Source of the DNA: Sinomonas gamaensis
Lineage (GTDB): Bacteria; Actinomycetota; Actinomycetes; Actinomycetales; Micrococcaceae
Assembly (NCBI RefSeq): GCF_005876955.1
Contig: NZ_SSCL01000002.1
Location: forward strand, 1 to 64,000
Reading direction: 5' to 3'
Length of the DNA: 64,000 nt
Shown here: positions 16,950 through 26,270 of the stretch, piece after piece
How the letters are laid out: each line of letters begins with the position of its first letter
How positions within the stretch are numbered: the stretch's first letter is position 1
Program-made: the position numbers and the translations under genes
The notes under the pieces: model-generated
The model's input: only the letters and a program-made list of their open reading frames with translations
What the model was told of the DNA's origin: nothing
The model's database searches: none

Positions 16950-17140
16950 GCCCTGTATTGTCCGGAACCACCGCGAAGGTTTCACCCATCCCGTCGGAAA
17001 ATTCAAACCCACCTGGGGAATCGAGCCGCGCGGCGAAGCCTGGCCTTCCTCGGTGCAGTCGCCGAAGGTGGCTGAAGGCCGGCACGAAGGGCAGAACGGG
17101 ATGTCAGGGCACGACCACCCCTCGGCTCAGTTCAGGAAGG

Positions 17141-17190
17141 GGTCCTGAATCGAACCGTCATGCCGGTCCTGAATCAAGTTGACATAGCCA
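17141..17190 (-). repeat. Right terminal inverted repeat
   Basis: 50 bp, inverse of the left end, with two ggtcctgaatc units (17141, 17165). Its outer end, ...gacatagcca, abuts the target duplication at 17191. Confidence 0.9.
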
Positions 17191-17299
17191 GGCACAGCGC
17201 GTGCCTACCGGAGTGCACCTTTCCGCCGCCAACGCCGCCTACCTCATGGCAAAGAGCGATCACAGCGCCCACACCATCAACCTCGGAGCCGGCCTCTAG
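17191..17299 (+). pseudogene. ribA: GTP cyclohydrolase II, 3-prime part
   Basis: From the right copy of the target duplication the frame reads RVPTGVHLSAANAAYL, then MAKSDHSAHTINLGAGL and TAG at 17297-17299. This is the C-terminus of GTP cyclohydrolase II and continues in frame from the fragment ending at 13134 once the transposon and one ggcacag are removed. It proves that the host gene of the insertion was ribA, already or later damaged by indels in its 5-prime part. Confidence 0.9.
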
Positions 17300-17792
17300 C
17301 CGCCCCAGGGTCCGTGTCAAGGTTCCCGCGACTGGCAGGACGGGGGTGGCAAGGGACCGGCGGAGGAGTCACGTGGGTCGAATCACTGCCGCTCGCGGCT
17401 ATCTTCGTGTTCATCGCCATTGTGAACAATGTCTGACAGTTCATGGCGAATGTGCAGCAACGCGCTCGAGCCGGAAGCGGACAGGGGGATGCTCGGGCTG
17501 CTTCAGGAGGACGTCGAGGCCTCGGCCGGTCGGCGCATGCATGGGAGCCCGGCTTCCGCCGCTGGGCCGGGGCCGGGAAGCCGGCTAGACGTACCAGCGC
17601 CCCGAGGCGCCGCGACGAGGAATCTCAGGGTGATTTGGGGAACGCCCCGCGACGCGCCGCGTTCTCGATGCAGGACGCCGTCGAGGATTTGGCGACGATC
17701 AGGGCGACTCCGGGCACTTGTCCTGAGGCGGAGACCCGTGATCTGCAGGATGCCGGGTAGCTGGGCATGCGCCTTGCGCTGCCGGGCTCCGG
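17300..17792. other. No firmly supported gene
   Basis: About 490 bp after the ribA remnant. A very short plus-strand frame ending in TGA around 17430 encodes one hydrophobic stretch (LPLAAIFVFIAIVNNV), but it has no convincing start or homologue. The rest shows no coding signature. Confidence 0.4.
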
Positions 17793-17894
17793 TCAGCCGA
17801 ACAGGTCAGCCACCTTCGTGAGCGTGGTCGCGACCCCGTAGAGGAGCGGCAGGCCCACGAGGATCCATCCGATCGCAAGGCGTGCGGTCTTCAT
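17793..17894 (-). CDS. MFS transporter small subunit (33 aa)
   Basis: 33 residues, MKTARLAIGWILVGLPLLYG then VATTLTKVADLFG: one membrane-spanning helix with a basic N-terminus. It begins one base after the stop of the OFA-type transporter, on the same strand. Tiny single-helix proteins of this kind are annotated as small subunits of OFA-family MFS transporters in actinobacteria, and position, length and sequence agree. It is too short for routine gene finders. Confidence 0.75.
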   Translation of the reverse strand: MKTARLAIGWILVGLPLLYGVATTLTKVADLFG

Positions 17895-17895
17895 G

Positions 17896-19290
17896 TCAGC
17901 TCTCCCTCTCCTTCGCGGCACCCGTCGAGGCGGGCTTCTCCGGCTCGTGGAATCTTGCGTCGACCGGCCGGATCAGCAGGTTGGCGATGAACCCGGCCAC
18001 GAGAAGGCCCACCATGATCAGCAGCGCCGGCTGGTAGGCCGTCGCGGTGAGCTTGCCGGGCGTGCCCTGGGCGTCGAGCACCCCGTTCACGATCAATGGG
18101 CCCACCACCCCGGCCGCGGACCACGCGGTGAGGAGCCGGCCGTGGATGGCTCCTACCTCGAGGGTCCCGAAGAGGTCTCGCAGGTACGCAGGGACCGTGG
18201 AGAACCCGCCGCCATAGAACGAGATGATGATGACTGCGATGGCCACGAACAGGGCCGTGGCCGTGTGCCCGGCGAAGGCCAGCAGGACGTACAGGACCGC
18301 GCCCACGCCCAGGTAGCCCATGTACATGCGCTTCCGGCCGATCGCGTCCGAGGTCGCCGACCAGACGAAGCGGCCGGTCATGTTGCCGATCGAGAGCAGC
18401 CCCACGAACCCCCCGGCCACGGACGCGGCCACGAGGGACTTCCCGCCCGGCTGCCGGAAGAAGTCCTGGATCATGGGGGCGGCCTGCTCGAGGATGCCGA
18501 TCCCGGCGGTGACATTGCAGAACAGCGCCACCCACAGGAGCCAGAACTGCGGGGTCTTGATCGAGTTCGCGGCCCGGACGCTGGCCGTGGTGATGAGGGC
18601 GTGGGAGCGGACCGATGCCGGGTCAAAGCCAGCGGGCGCCCAGCCGGGCGGCGGGACCTTGATGGTGAAGGCGCCGAAGACCATGTAGGCGAAGTAGATC
18701 ACCGCAAGTGTGAGGAACAGCTTGCCCACGGCATCGCCGCTCGCCACTCCGCCGGGGGCTGCGGAGGCGGGGTCGTAGGCGTTCAGGAGCGCGGTGGAGA
18801 GCGGGCTCGCGATGAGGGCGCCGCCGCCGAACCCCATGATTGCGAGCCCGGTCGCAAGGCCGGGTCGGTCGGGGAACCACTTGATGAGCGTCGAGACGGG
18901 CGAGATGTAGCCGATGCCGAGACCGACCCCGCCGATGAACCCGTAGCCGAGGTACACGAGCCACAGCTGGCGGGTGAAGATGCCCGCGGCGCCCACGAGG
19001 AAGCCGCCGGCCCAGAACACCGCTGCGACGAACATCGCCTTGCGGGGACCGTTGTGGTCCACCCACGTCCCCATCACCGCCGCGGACAGCCCGAGCATCA
19101 CGATCGCCACCGAGAAGATGACGCCGATCTCGGTCAGGCTCGCACCGAAGTGCTTCACGAGGGCGGTCTTGTACACGCTGGTGGCGTACGCCTGGCCGAT
19201 ACACAAGTGTACTGCGAGTGCCGCGGGAGGGATGAGCCACCGGCTGAATCCTGGTCCGGCAACGCTGTGCTCCCGGTCGAGCCACCCCAT
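17896..19290 (-). CDS. OFA-family MFS transporter (oxalate/formate type)
   Basis: 464 residues from ATG 19290 (MGWLDREHSV); the frame is open much further upstream into the formate dehydrogenase locus, but that part is antisense shadow. About 12 membrane segments. It has the OFA-type layout with FGASLTEIGVIFSVAIVMLG, YISPVSTLIKWFPDRPGLATG and a second half with RFVWSATSDAIGRKRMYM. OFA carriers exchange small carboxylates such as oxalate and formate. Divergent placement next to a formate dehydrogenase makes formate, or a formate-yielding acid, the likely substrate. The small subunit follows. Confidence 0.85.
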   Translation of the reverse strand: MGWLDREHSVAGPGFSRWLIPPAALAVHLCIGQAYATSVYKTALVKHFGASLTEIGVIFSVAIVMLGLSAAVMGTWVDHNGPRKAMFVAAVFWAGGFLVGAAGIFTRQLWLVYLGYGFIGGVGLGIGYISPVSTLIKWFPDRPGLATGLAIMGFGGGALIASPLSTALLNAYDPASAAPGGVASGDAVGKLFLTLAVIYFAYMVFGAFTIKVPPPGWAPAGFDPASVRSHALITTASVRAANSIKTPQFWLLWVALFCNVTAGIGILEQAAPMIQDFFRQPGGKSLVAASVAGGFVGLLSIGNMTGRFVWSATSDAIGRKRMYMGYLGVGAVLYVLLAFAGHTATALFVAIAVIIISFYGGGFSTVPAYLRDLFGTLEVGAIHGRLLTAWSAAGVVGPLIVNGVLDAQGTPGKLTATAYQPALLIMVGLLVAGFIANLLIRPVDARFHEPEKPASTGAAKERES

Positions 19291-19368
19291 CGGGTCCTCC
19301 TGTCCCAGCCGGCCGCCACGGCTGCATACGAATAAAAGTATTCCCGCGAGAGTGAGTTTCAAGACCTC

Positions 19369-19422
19369 TCTACGCCGAGTAGTAGCTGCGGCGCGTCTAC
19401 GCCGAGTAGTAGCTGCGGCGCG
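19369..19422. repeat. Perfect 27-bp tandem repeat
   Basis: The 27-bp unit at 19369-19395 (beginning tctacgccgagtagtagctg) is repeated exactly at 19396-19422, in the 375-bp divergent region between the OFA transporter and the formate dehydrogenase. It may duplicate a regulator binding site or simply be a slippage product. Confidence 0.9.
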
Positions 19423-19665
19423 CCGAACGGCAGTGCCGGGGGCCGCCTTCGTGCGCCTTGTTGGAGGACGCCATGGCCCGGCTCGAGCGCTGGGCGCTTC
19501 TGGACGGGATCGGGGATCCCCTCCGCAGGAACACCGCGATCGCCGTAGGATCCCGGCAAGGACCGCTGTTCCCGGCCTTGGCACTGCGTGCCGCCCAAAG
19601 CGGGGCATATGCCAGATGATAATCGTCCTGTCGCTCGCGCCCCGCTGTGGGATATGCTCCGGAGA

Positions 19666-22600
19666 ATGGCACGGCGAAGTTTTCTCCAATGGCCGGTCGT
19701 CCGTCAGGTGAGCACGGGCGACCTGCTGGGCCGCGGGCCATCGGTAACCTCGCCGCGGACGAAGGCGCTCGCCCCGCGGACGTCCACCGCGGACCGCGCC
19801 GTGCAGAGCGTGTGCCCCTATTGCGCCGTTGGGTGTGGACAGCGCGTCTATGTCAAGGACGAGAAGGTCGTCCAGATCGAGGGCGACCCGGATTCGCCGA
19901 TTTCGCGAGGGCGGCTCTGCCCGAAGGGCTCTGCCAGCGAGCAGCTGGTCAACTCCCCGGGCCGGCAGACCCGAGTGCTCTACCGTGCACCGCGCTCCAC
20001 CCGCTGGGAGCATCTGGATCTGGCCGCGGCGATCGACATGGTCGCGGACCGGTTCATCGAGACCCGCCGCAGGACCTGGCAGCAGGAAGACGCAGAAGGC
20101 CGGCTGCTGAGCCGCACGATGGGTATCGCCTCCTTGGGCGGGGCCACGCTGGACAACGAAGAGAACTACCTGATCAAGAAGCTCTTCACTGCTGCCGGAG
20201 CGGTCCAGATCGAGAACCAAGCCCGCATTTGACACTCCGCCACGGTTCCCAGTCTGGGAGCCTCCTTTGGACGCGGTGGTGCGACGCAATCACTGCAGGA
20301 CATGGCGAACGCCGACTGCATCGTCATTCAGGGTTCCAACATGGCCGAGTGCCACCCCGTGGGGTATCAGTGGGTCGCGGAAGCGAAGGCCCGCGGAGCG
20401 AAGGTCATCCACGTCGATCCCCGGTTCACGCGCACCTCGGCGGTTGCTGACAAGCACATTCCGATCCGGGCCGGCTCTGACGTTGTCCTCCTGGGTGCGC
20501 TCATCAACTACGTCATCAGCAATGACCTCTGGTTCAAGGAGTACGTCAGCGCCTACACCAACGCCGCCACGCTCGTTCACGCGGATTACCGCGACGCCGA
20601 GGATCTCGGCGGGCTGTTCTCCGGCTTCAATCCGGAGACGGGGGCGTACGACACGGCGTCATGGTCCTATGCGGAAGAGGCCGGGGACGCCATCGGCGAG
20701 CCCGGGGCTGGCTCAGAACACGGTTCCGATGCCTCCGCTCGTGCCGCCGGGCACCAGTTCGGCAGCGGCGGCCCGGCCCTGGAGCACGCCCGGGTGCAGC
20801 GCGACGATACCCTGCAGGACCCGCGGACTGTCTTCCAGATCGTGAAGCGGCATTACGCCCGCTACACCCCTGAGATGGTCCACGACATGTGCGGGATCGA
20901 GGTCGCGGACTTCGAATATCTGGCCCGTGCCATCACGGAGAACTCAGGCCGCGAGCGGACAACCTGCTTCGCCTATGCCGTCGGGTGGACCCAGCACTCG
21001 CTCGGAGCCCAGTTCATCCGGGCGGCTGCCATCCTGCAGCTTCTGCTGGGAAACTTGGGCCGTCCCGGCGGCGGGATCATGGCCCTGCGGGGCCATGCCA
21101 GCATCCAGGGCTCCACCGACATCCCGACCCTGTTCAACCTGCTGCCCGGGTACCTGCCGATGCCCACCGCCGGCCGCCACGACACCCTCAGCCAATACCT
21201 GGAGGCAATCGCCTCGAAGAAGCAGAAGGGCTTCTGGGCCGACGCCGATGCCTACACCGTCAGCCTGTTGAAGGCCTGGTGGGGCGAGGCCGCGAACGCG
21301 GAAAACGACTGGGCCTACGACTACCTCCCGAGGCTGACCGGAGCGCACGGCACCTACGAGACCGTGATGGGCATGCTCGAGGACGAGGTCGAGGGCTACT
21401 TCCTGCTCGGACAGAACCCCGCAGTGGGATCCGCCCACGGCCGGATGCAGCGGCTGGGCATGTCCCATCTGAAGTGGCTGGTGGTGCGCGACCTGAATCT
21501 GATCGAGTCGGCGACCTGGTGGAAGGACGGGCCGGAGATCGAATCCGGCGAGCTGCACACCGAGGACATCGAGACCGAGGTGTTCTTCCTCCCGGCAGCA
21601 ACCCATGTGGAGAAGGCCGGCTCGTTCACCCAGACCCAACGCCTGCTCCAGTGGCGGCACCAGGCAGTCGCGCCGCCCGGGGATTGCCAGAGCGAACTGC
21701 AGTTCTTCTTCGAACTGGGCGAGCGGATCCGGCAGAAGCTGGCCGGCTCGGACGACGAGCGCGACCGCCCGCTGCTCGACCTCACCTGGGACTATCCCAC
21801 CGACGCCCACGGTGATCCAAACCCCGAGGCGGTGCTTGCCGAGATCAACGGCCGTCATCTGGAAGGCCCGGACGCAGGCAAGCCCCTCCCGGCATACACC
21901 GAGCTGCGCGCAGACGGTACCACATCGGCGGGCTGTTGGATCTACACCGGGGTGTACGCCGGCGGCATCAACCATGCCGCCAACCGCAAGCCGGGCCGCG
22001 AGCAGGGGCCGGCAGCCCCGGAATGGGGCTGGGCGTGGCCAGCCAACCGTCGTATCCTCTACAACCGGGCCTCGGCCGACCCTGACGGGAAGCCGTGGAG
22101 CGAGCGGAAGAAATACATCTGGTGGGACCAGGAGCAGGGGAGATGGGTCGGAGACGACGTGCCCGACTTCCCGGTTGACCGGGCGCCCGGCAGCCAGCCC
22201 GATCCCGCCGCCGGCGGTCCCGAGGCACTCAGCGGTGACGATCCATTCATCATGCAGGCCGACGGCAAGGGCTGGTTGTTCGCGCCCAAGGGGCTGGTCG
22301 ACGGGCCCCTTCCCACCCACTACGAGGCTCAGGAATCGCCGGTGGCCAACGCGCTCTACCCGCAGCAGCAGAGCCCGGCGCGGCTGGTGTTCCCGCGTGC
22401 GGACAACCTCAGTGCACCGAGCGCCGGTACCAGCGGGGCGGAGGTCTATCCCTACGTCTTCACCACATACCGGCTCACCGAGCACCACACGGCGGGCGGA
22501 ATGAGCCGGTGGCTGCCGTACCTTTCGGAGCTGCAGCCGGAGATGTTCTGCGAGGTCTCCCCGGAGCTGGCCGCCGAGCGCGGACTCGAGCCCTACGGGT

Positions 22601-22998
22601 GGGCCACGATCGTCTCGCCCCGCTCCGCCATCGAGGCGAGGGTGCTTGTGACCGAACGGATGACGCCCCTGTCCGTCGGCGGGCGCACCGTGCATCAGAT
22701 CGGGCTGCCCTACCATTGGGGCGTCGGGAACGACGCGGTCGTCAGCGGGGACGCGGCCAACGATCTGCTGGGGATCACGCTGGACCCCAACGTCCAGATC
22801 CAAGAATCCAAGGTCGCCTCCTGTGACATCCGCCCCGGACGACGGCCCCGCGGTCCAGCGCTGCTGGCCTTGGTCGCCGAATACCAAGCACGTGCCGGAA
22901 CGACGATCGAGACCGGGAACCGCGCAGTCACCGATCCGGCGGCGGAAGGCATCGAACCCAAGCCTGGTGGGCACGGCGGCGCCGGGGGGCGGCGATGA
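19666..22998 (+). CDS. fdhA: Formate dehydrogenase catalytic subunit, selenocysteine (UGA at 20230)
   Basis: About 1110 residues when UGA 20230-20232 is read as selenocysteine (codon 189, in QARI-U-HSATV); both halves share one frame. N-terminal [4Fe-4S] ligands are CPYCAVGCGQ and GRLCPKG. Molybdopterin domains follow (GNLGRPGGGIMALRG; GQNPAVGSAHGRM), then the C-terminal MGD-binding domain (HHTAGGMSRWLP, NDLLGITLDPNVQIQES). It oxidises formate to CO2 at Mo/W-bisMGD-Sec. The U-H pair is the family's catalytic site, and no Cys codon replaces it. The start is uncertain: ATG 19666 (MARRSFLQWP) fits the family but its GGAG is too close; ATG 19654 and 19609 are in frame. Partners are the Fe-S and NrfD subunits downstream. 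Confidence 0.92.
20244..20262 (+). promoter_or_regulatory. Putative bacterial SECIS hairpin
   Basis: ggttccc (20244-20250), loop agtct, gggagcc (20256-20262): a 7-bp stem with one G-U pair, beginning 11 nt after the UGA codon. Bacterial SECIS elements lie inside the coding region just 3-prime of UGA and are bound by SelB. Position and size fit. The loop differs from the E. coli GGUCU type, as expected across phyla. Confidence 0.65.
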
Positions 22999-23096
22999 TG
23001 ACAGTTATCGCCGCCGCCGAAGCGCATCCTGCCGCGCCCGGACGGCGAGTGAGCTCTGGCCGCGTCCGGGGCACCGATTCGAGGTTGGAGGACTAG

Positions 23097-24101
23097 ATGG
23101 GCCAGCTGTCAGGACCGACGGACCCGTCCGCCGATGCCCGCTGGGAGGACCACCCACCGCGCAAGGGGTTCTTCACCGACACCTCGATCTGCATCGGCTG
23201 CAAGGCCTGCGAGGTCGCCTGCAAGGAGTGGAACCACAATCCGCAGGACGGGAACCTCGAGCTGCTCAAGTCCTCCTACGACAACACCGGAGCGCTGGGC
23301 GCGAGCACCTGGCGGCACGTGGCCTTCGTCGAACAGGGCCAGGAACGCGTCGTCCAGGCGCGGGAATCCGGGCGGGCGCTCGTCAGTCTGGGCATGCCCG
23401 CCATCGGCCCTCCCGCCCCGGCAGCCGATCAGGACCTGTCGGAGGTGGACACGACACCGCCGGACACCCCGGACTTCCGTTGGCTGATGTCCTCCGATGT
23501 CTGCAAGCACTGCACTCACGCCGGGTGCCTCGACGTGTGCCCGACCGGAGCGCTCTTCCGCACCGAGTTCGGCACCGTGGTGGTGCAGGACGATGTGTGC
23601 AACGGCTGCGGAACCTGCGTGGCCGGGTGCCCCTTCGGGGTGATCGAGCGCCGCAGCGACGGCACGGTAGCGGTCGCCGCCCAGCGGGAAGAGCCTCACG
23701 CCCAACCTCCCGCAGTCCCCAACGTCGGCATCGCCCAGAAGTGCACGCTGTGCTACGACCGGCTCATCGCGGACGAGACCCCGGCCTGCGCCAAAGCCTG
23801 CCCCACAACGTCGATCAAGTTCGGCGACCACGACCACATGGTGGAGACGGCGCGGGCACGCGTCGCCGAGCTGCATGCGCAAGGCCTGACCGAGGCCAGG
23901 CTCTACGGCGCGAACGAACTCGACGGCGTCGGCGGAACCGGGTCCGTCTTCCTCCTGCTCGACGAGCCGGAGGTCTACGGTCTCCCGCCGGACCCGAGAG
24001 TGCCCACCGCCGACCTGCCGCGAATGTACCGGCGGGCCGGAATGGCGGTAGCAGGCATGGTGGCCGCAGCCGCGCTGGCTTTCCTGAGAGGACGGGCGTG
24101 A
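23097..24101 (+). CDS. fdhB: Formate dehydrogenase iron-sulfur subunit
   Basis: 334 residues. Four [4Fe-4S] motifs of the FdnH/HycB type are visible: CIGCKACEVAC at 32-42, CKHCTHAGCLDVCPTGA, CNGCGTCVAGCPFG, and CTLCYDR...CAKACP. A C-terminal hydrophobic stretch (AGMAVAGMVAAAALAFL) may anchor it in the membrane. It passes electrons from the catalytic subunit to the NrfD-type membrane protein. ATG 23097 has a clear ribosome binding site (ggttggagg). The gene is 98 bp downstream of fdhA, and its stop overlaps the next start by 4 bp. Confidence 0.93.
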   Translation: MGQLSGPTDPSADARWEDHPPRKGFFTDTSICIGCKACEVACKEWNHNPQDGNLELLKSSYDNTGALGASTWRHVAFVEQGQERVVQARESGRALVSLGMPAIGPPAPAADQDLSEVDTTPPDTPDFRWLMSSDVCKHCTHAGCLDVCPTGALFRTEFGTVVVQDDVCNGCGTCVAGCPFGVIERRSDGTVAVAAQREEPHAQPPAVPNVGIAQKCTLCYDRLIADETPACAKACPTTSIKFGDHDHMVETARARVAELHAQGLTEARLYGANELDGVGGTGSVFLLLDEPEVYGLPPDPRVPTADLPRMYRRAGMAVAGMVAAAALAFLRGRA

Positions 24102-25186
24102 CCCACTCCGAGTTCGACAGCTTCCGCCCCACCGAGCCCGCCCGCCGCCGACGCACCGACCGCAGGGGTGCCGGGCGCCGGCGAGACGGCGGTGACGGCT
24201 CCCGGGAGATGCCCATGGTGCCGGAGGCCGAATTCACCTCGTACTACGGCCGTCCCGTGGTCAAGCCCGCCCCGTGGGGTGACGATGTTGCTGCCTACCT
24301 GTTCCTGGGCGGGGTCGCTGGCGGTTCCGCCCTGCTCGGCCTGGGCGGGCAGCTGACCGGACGGCCAACGCTGCGCCGGAACGCCAGGGTGACCGCATTG
24401 GCCGCTGTGAGCCTCGGCGCTGTCGCCCTGGTGAGGGATCTGGGCAGGCCGGAGCGCTTCCTGCATATGCTGCGGACCTTCAAGCTGACCTCGCCGATGA
24501 GCGTGGGCTCATGGATCCTCAGCGCCTTCAGCGCCGGTGCAGGGGTCGCGGCGGTGGCCGAGATCGACCGGATGAGCAGCGCCCGGCTGCCGCTGGGCCC
24601 TCTGCGGCCCGTGCTGCAAGCCGTCGAGGGCCCGGCCGGTGTCGAGGCCGCGCTGTTCGCCGGACCGCTGGCCGCATACACGGCGGTCCTGCTCGGCGAC
24701 ACGGCCACGCCGACGTGGAACGCCGCCCGCGAGGAGCTGCCTTTCGTCTTCGTCAGTTCGGCCGCCCTCGCCTCCGCCGGGCTCGCCATGATCACCACAC
24801 CGGTGCGCGAGGCCGGTCCCGCCCGAAAGCTTGCCGCGTTCGGCGTCATGGGGGAAATGGTGGCCATGCGGGTGATGGAGCACCGGATGGACCCTGTCGA
24901 AGCCGAGCCCCTGCACCAGGGCAGGGCAGGTGCCATGCTCAGATGGAGCGAACGTCTGGCCGCCGCCGGTGGCCTGGGGACGCTGCTGGGCGGACGCAAC
25001 CGCGCGGTGGCCGCAGCGTCGGGACTGGCGCTGCTGGCCGCCTCGGCCCTCACCCGGTTCGGCGTGTTCGAGGCGGGCCTTTCCTCGGCGAAGGACCCGC
25101 GCTACACCATCGAACCGCAGAAGAACCGGCTCGCCGCCCGCCGCGCGGCCGGCATCACCGGCGATTCGATCACTACCGCCGGCTGA
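24098..25186 (+). CDS. nrfD: NrfD/PsrC-type membrane subunit of formate dehydrogenase
   Basis: 362 residues from GTG 24098, overlapping the fdhB stop (GTGA). A basic N-terminal tail (RRRRTDRRGAGRRRDGG) precedes about eight hydrophobic segments, including AAYLFLGGVAGGSALLGLGG and FELK-like loops typical of polysulfide-reductase NrfD proteins. It replaces the cytochrome b gamma subunit found in proteobacterial FDH-N and would deliver electrons to quinone. The Arg-rich tail is unusual and could contact the Fe-S subunit. It is the last gene of the fdh operon, convergent with selD. Confidence 0.88.
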   Translation: MTHSEFDSFRPTEPARRRRTDRRGAGRRRDGGDGSREMPMVPEAEFTSYYGRPVVKPAPWGDDVAAYLFLGGVAGGSALLGLGGQLTGRPTLRRNARVTALAAVSLGAVALVRDLGRPERFLHMLRTFKLTSPMSVGSWILSAFSAGAGVAAVAEIDRMSSARLPLGPLRPVLQAVEGPAGVEAALFAGPLAAYTAVLLGDTATPTWNAAREELPFVFVSSAALASAGLAMITTPVREAGPARKLAAFGVMGEMVAMRVMEHRMDPVEAEPLHQGRAGAMLRWSERLAAAGGLGTLLGGRNRAVAAASGLALLAASALTRFGVFEAGLSSAKDPRYTIEPQKNRLAARRAAGITGDSITTAG

Positions 25187-25201
25187 CTGGGCCTGATCGG
25201 C

Positions 25202-26227
25202 TCAGCGGATCTCGATCCCCTGGCCCGCGGTGGTGTGCCCGATGACAGGATGCCCGGGCAGCTCGCCGACGACGAGCAGGCCGCCGGAGGTCTGAGCGTC
25301 GGCCAGAAGGAGCAGATCGTCTTCGGTGACGCCCGGCGCGACCCGTACCTGCGGCCGCACCCAATCGAGGTTGCGCCGGGTCCCACCGGAGACAAAGCCA
25401 TCCCGCAGCGCCTCCCGGGCCCCACCGACGAGCGGCACCGCCTTCAGGTCGACCACCGCGCCCACACCGGAGGCACGGCACATCTTGTACAGGTGTCCCA
25501 GCAGGCCGAAACCGGTCACATCCGTGGCCGCACGCACCCCGGCAGCCACCGCGTCCTCGGCTGCGTCGCGGTTGAGGGCCGCCATCGTCTCTACCGCTTC
25601 GGCGAACACCTCGCCGGTCTGCTTGTGCCGATTGTTCAGGAGCCCGACGCCGATCGGCTTGGTGAGCGTGATCGGCAGACCGGGCTTTGCGCCATCGTTG
25701 CGCAGCAGCCGATCGGGATGGGCGACGCCGGTTACCGCCATGCCGTACTTCGGCTCCGGGTCGTCGATGGAATGCCCGCCGATCACTGGGCATCCCGCCT
25801 CCGACGCGACGCTCAGGCCGCCGCGGAGGACTTCGGTCATCAGGTCCGGCGTGAGTACGCCGCGGGGCCAGCCCACGAGATTGATGGCCATGATGGGGCG
25901 ACCGCCCATCGCGTAGATGTCCGAGAGGGCGTTGGCGGCGGCGATCCGGCCCCAGTCGAAGGCGTCGTCGACGACCGGAGTGAAGAAGTCGGCCGTAGAG
26001 AGTATTGCGAGGTCGTCACGCACGAGGACGGCTCCGGCGTCGTCGCCGCCCTCGAGGCCGACCAGCACGTCCGCCCCGGGCTGGCCGATGAGGCCCCGGA
26101 CCACGTCTTCGAGCTCGCCGGGGGGGATCTTGCAGGCGCAGCCGCCACCGTGGGCATAGCCTGTGAGCCTGGGGGCGTCGGCGGCACGTCCGTCGAGTTG
26201 CGGGATTGGCGTTCGGGCCTCGTTCAC
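25202..26227 (-). CDS. selD: Selenide, water dikinase
   Basis: 341 residues from GTG 26227. It makes selenophosphate from selenide and ATP, the Se donor for Sec-tRNA. The active-site motif GGGCACKIPP has the catalytic Cys at 30 and Lys at 33; Cys, not Sec, is used. Further family motifs are STADFFTPVVDDAFDWGRIA, AMGGRPIMAINLVGWP, GGHSIDDPEPKYGMAVTG and DVTGFGLLGHL. The start lies 43 bp from the divergent tRNA-Sec. It is convergent with nrfD, 15 bp between stops. Confidence 0.95.
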   Translation of the reverse strand: MNEARTPIPQLDGRAADAPRLTGYAHGGGCACKIPPGELEDVVRGLIGQPGADVLVGLEGGDDAGAVLVRDDLAILSTADFFTPVVDDAFDWGRIAAANALSDIYAMGGRPIMAINLVGWPRGVLTPDLMTEVLRGGLSVASEAGCPVIGGHSIDDPEPKYGMAVTGVAHPDRLLRNDGAKPGLPITLTKPIGVGLLNNRHKQTGEVFAEAVETMAALNRDAAEDAVAAGVRAATDVTGFGLLGHLYKMCRASGVGAVVDLKAVPLVGGAREALRDGFVSGGTRRNLDWVRPQVRVAPGVTEDDLLLLADAQTSGGLLVVGELPGHPVIGHTTAGQGIEIR

Positions 26228-26270
26228 CCGGTTAGCGTACCCCCCCGTGCAGCCTGCTAGATTGAGGGAC

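Larger units (their letters stand above)
13135..17190 (+). mobile_element. IS21-family transposon carrying an ECF sigma operon
   Basis: The 4056-bp element is bounded by imperfect inverted repeats (13135-13184 and 17141-17190, 43 of 50 bases matching; outer ends TGACTATG/TGGCTATG). It is flanked by a perfect 7-bp target duplication, ggcacag. It contains istA and istB in the usual overlapping order, then, inside the right end, a minus-strand ECF sigma gene and a membrane protein. Three copies of ttgattcaggacc stand at the left end (13148, 13172, 13216) and two at the right (17141 and 17165, minus strand), as expected for multi-repeat IS21 termini. It interrupts ribA. Classical IS21 elements are about 2-2.5 kb with only istAB, so the extra 1.4 kb is cargo. 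Confidence 0.9.

Noticed and set aside
13135-17190. Interpretation as a composite transposon with two IS copies
   Set aside because: Only one istAB pair is present and the inverted ends directly bound the whole unit, so it is a single element with cargo.
17893-19335. A 480-codon plus-strand frame opposite the OFA transporter
   Set aside because: Antisense of a membrane protein with typical His/Asp/Gly-rich shadow composition.
20230-20232. fdhA as a pseudogene split by a TGA stop
   Set aside because: The UGA is at the known Sec position followed by His, the frame continues for over 900 codons, and the complete Sec machinery lies next door.
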